DNA of 18,016 bases from Acanthaster planci (lineage: Eukaryota > Echinodermata > Asteroidea > Valvatida > Acanthasteridae): assembly GCF_001949145.1 (NCBI RefSeq), contig NW_019091518.1:23370-41385 (forward strand), read 5' to 3'. Positions within the stretch are counted from its first letter, which is position 1. Every line of letters begins with the position of its first letter. The notes beneath the pieces were generated by a model. It was not told the origin of the DNA, searched no databases, and was given only the letters and a program-made list of their open reading frames with translations. Positions 17,756-18,016 of this stretch are shown here, one piece after another. Position numbers and translations under genes: made by a program.

Positions 17756-18016
17756 CGGCACCTGTACAGTCATTAGTGTCATTCAGCGAGTGGCGAAGTG
17801 TGTCCTCATCTTTATCGTAGTACACAGTCCCAGGCGTCACAGTGAAGTTTCCAGGATGCTCTCGTCTTGTAGCAAGGTTCAACTCGCACCTTTTGTTGCA
17901 GTCGTTGAAGTTAAAAGACTTGCAACGTTCATCCATGTTGCAGTCCCGTCCGCAGATGACACGAGAGCGTACGGATCTACGTGCGTACACAAACCCTTGC
18001 AGCGCACGATTTTCCG
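17756..18016 (-). CDS. PAN/apple domain exon (partial, cut by right window edge)
   Basis: The frame is open from the right edge to a consensus GTAAGT donor after 17756, ending in phase 1. It encodes RALQGFVYARRSVRSRVICG, then RDCNMDERCKSFNFNDC, then NKRCELNLATRREHP, a GTVYYDKDEDT stretch and NDCTGA. The pattern L.G......V.S...C...C.....C.SFNF.....CELN.AT...HP......VYY is the classical PAN/apple fold of cnidarian and other invertebrate extracellular proteins, with its cysteines present. PAN domains mediate protein or carbohydrate binding. The signal peptide and exon start lie outside the window. Its next splice partner by phase is the EGF exon at 9736 about 8 kb away; the G that ends this exon completes the first Asp codon there. 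Confidence 0.92.

Overview
The window is nuclear DNA from an animal. Short exons with consensus splice sites are separated by long AT-rich introns, and every recognisable domain belongs to the metazoan extracellular repertoire: PAN/apple, EGF and fibrinogen C-terminal (FBG). No ribosome binding sites, operons or long uninterrupted ORFs are present. An anthozoan cnidarian such as a stony coral or sea anemone fits best, because these genomes carry many tandem secreted PAN-EGF-FBG lectin-like genes and a similar mix of decayed LINEs. That assignment is inference; another invertebrate is possible.

One transcription unit dominates, on the minus strand. Read from right to left it has a PAN exon cut by the window edge (17756-18016), an EGF exon (9620-9736), and a first FBG module of three exons (7810-7931, 7252-7495, 6070-6360). 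A second FBG module of three exons follows (4744-4865, 4159-4411, 3120-3376) and ends in a stop codon. All junctions agree in phase. PAN to EGF, EGF to FBG, and FBG exon 2 to exon 3 are phase 1; FBG exon 1 to exon 2 is phase 0. FBG module 1 ends in a clean phase-1 donor that could join FBG module 2. The locus could therefore encode a PAN-EGF-FBG-FBG protein, or a shared PAN-EGF stem spliced to alternative FBG heads, or two tandem genes.

Broken pieces of the same modules lie between the live exons. These are a nonsense-bearing copy of the last FBG exon (5698-5880), an EGF-exon relic (10628-10667), and a probable PAN-exon relic (about 12970-13140) inside a duplicated flank. There is also a weak PAN-like first-exon candidate (about 5372-5441). 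At the far left a separate minus-strand exon (632-674) encodes a start codon and hydrophobic signal peptide ending in a phase-1 donor; it is probably the first exon of the next gene. The region looks like an array of extracellular lectin modules evolving by duplication and decay.

The remaining DNA is intron and intergenic sequence with old mobile elements. LINE fragments lie at 1-457 (+), about 1150-1745 (-), about 14345-14990 (+) and about 16080-16640 (-). A 530-bp inverted-repeat element with possible TTA target duplications is at 8038-8567, and a 226-bp foldback element is at 17137-17362. A decayed hammerhead-like motif is at 2045-2083, and diverged direct duplications are at 12.2/13.3 kb and 12.8/17.5 kb. 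All names and similarities come from reading the sequence by eye; no database search was run.
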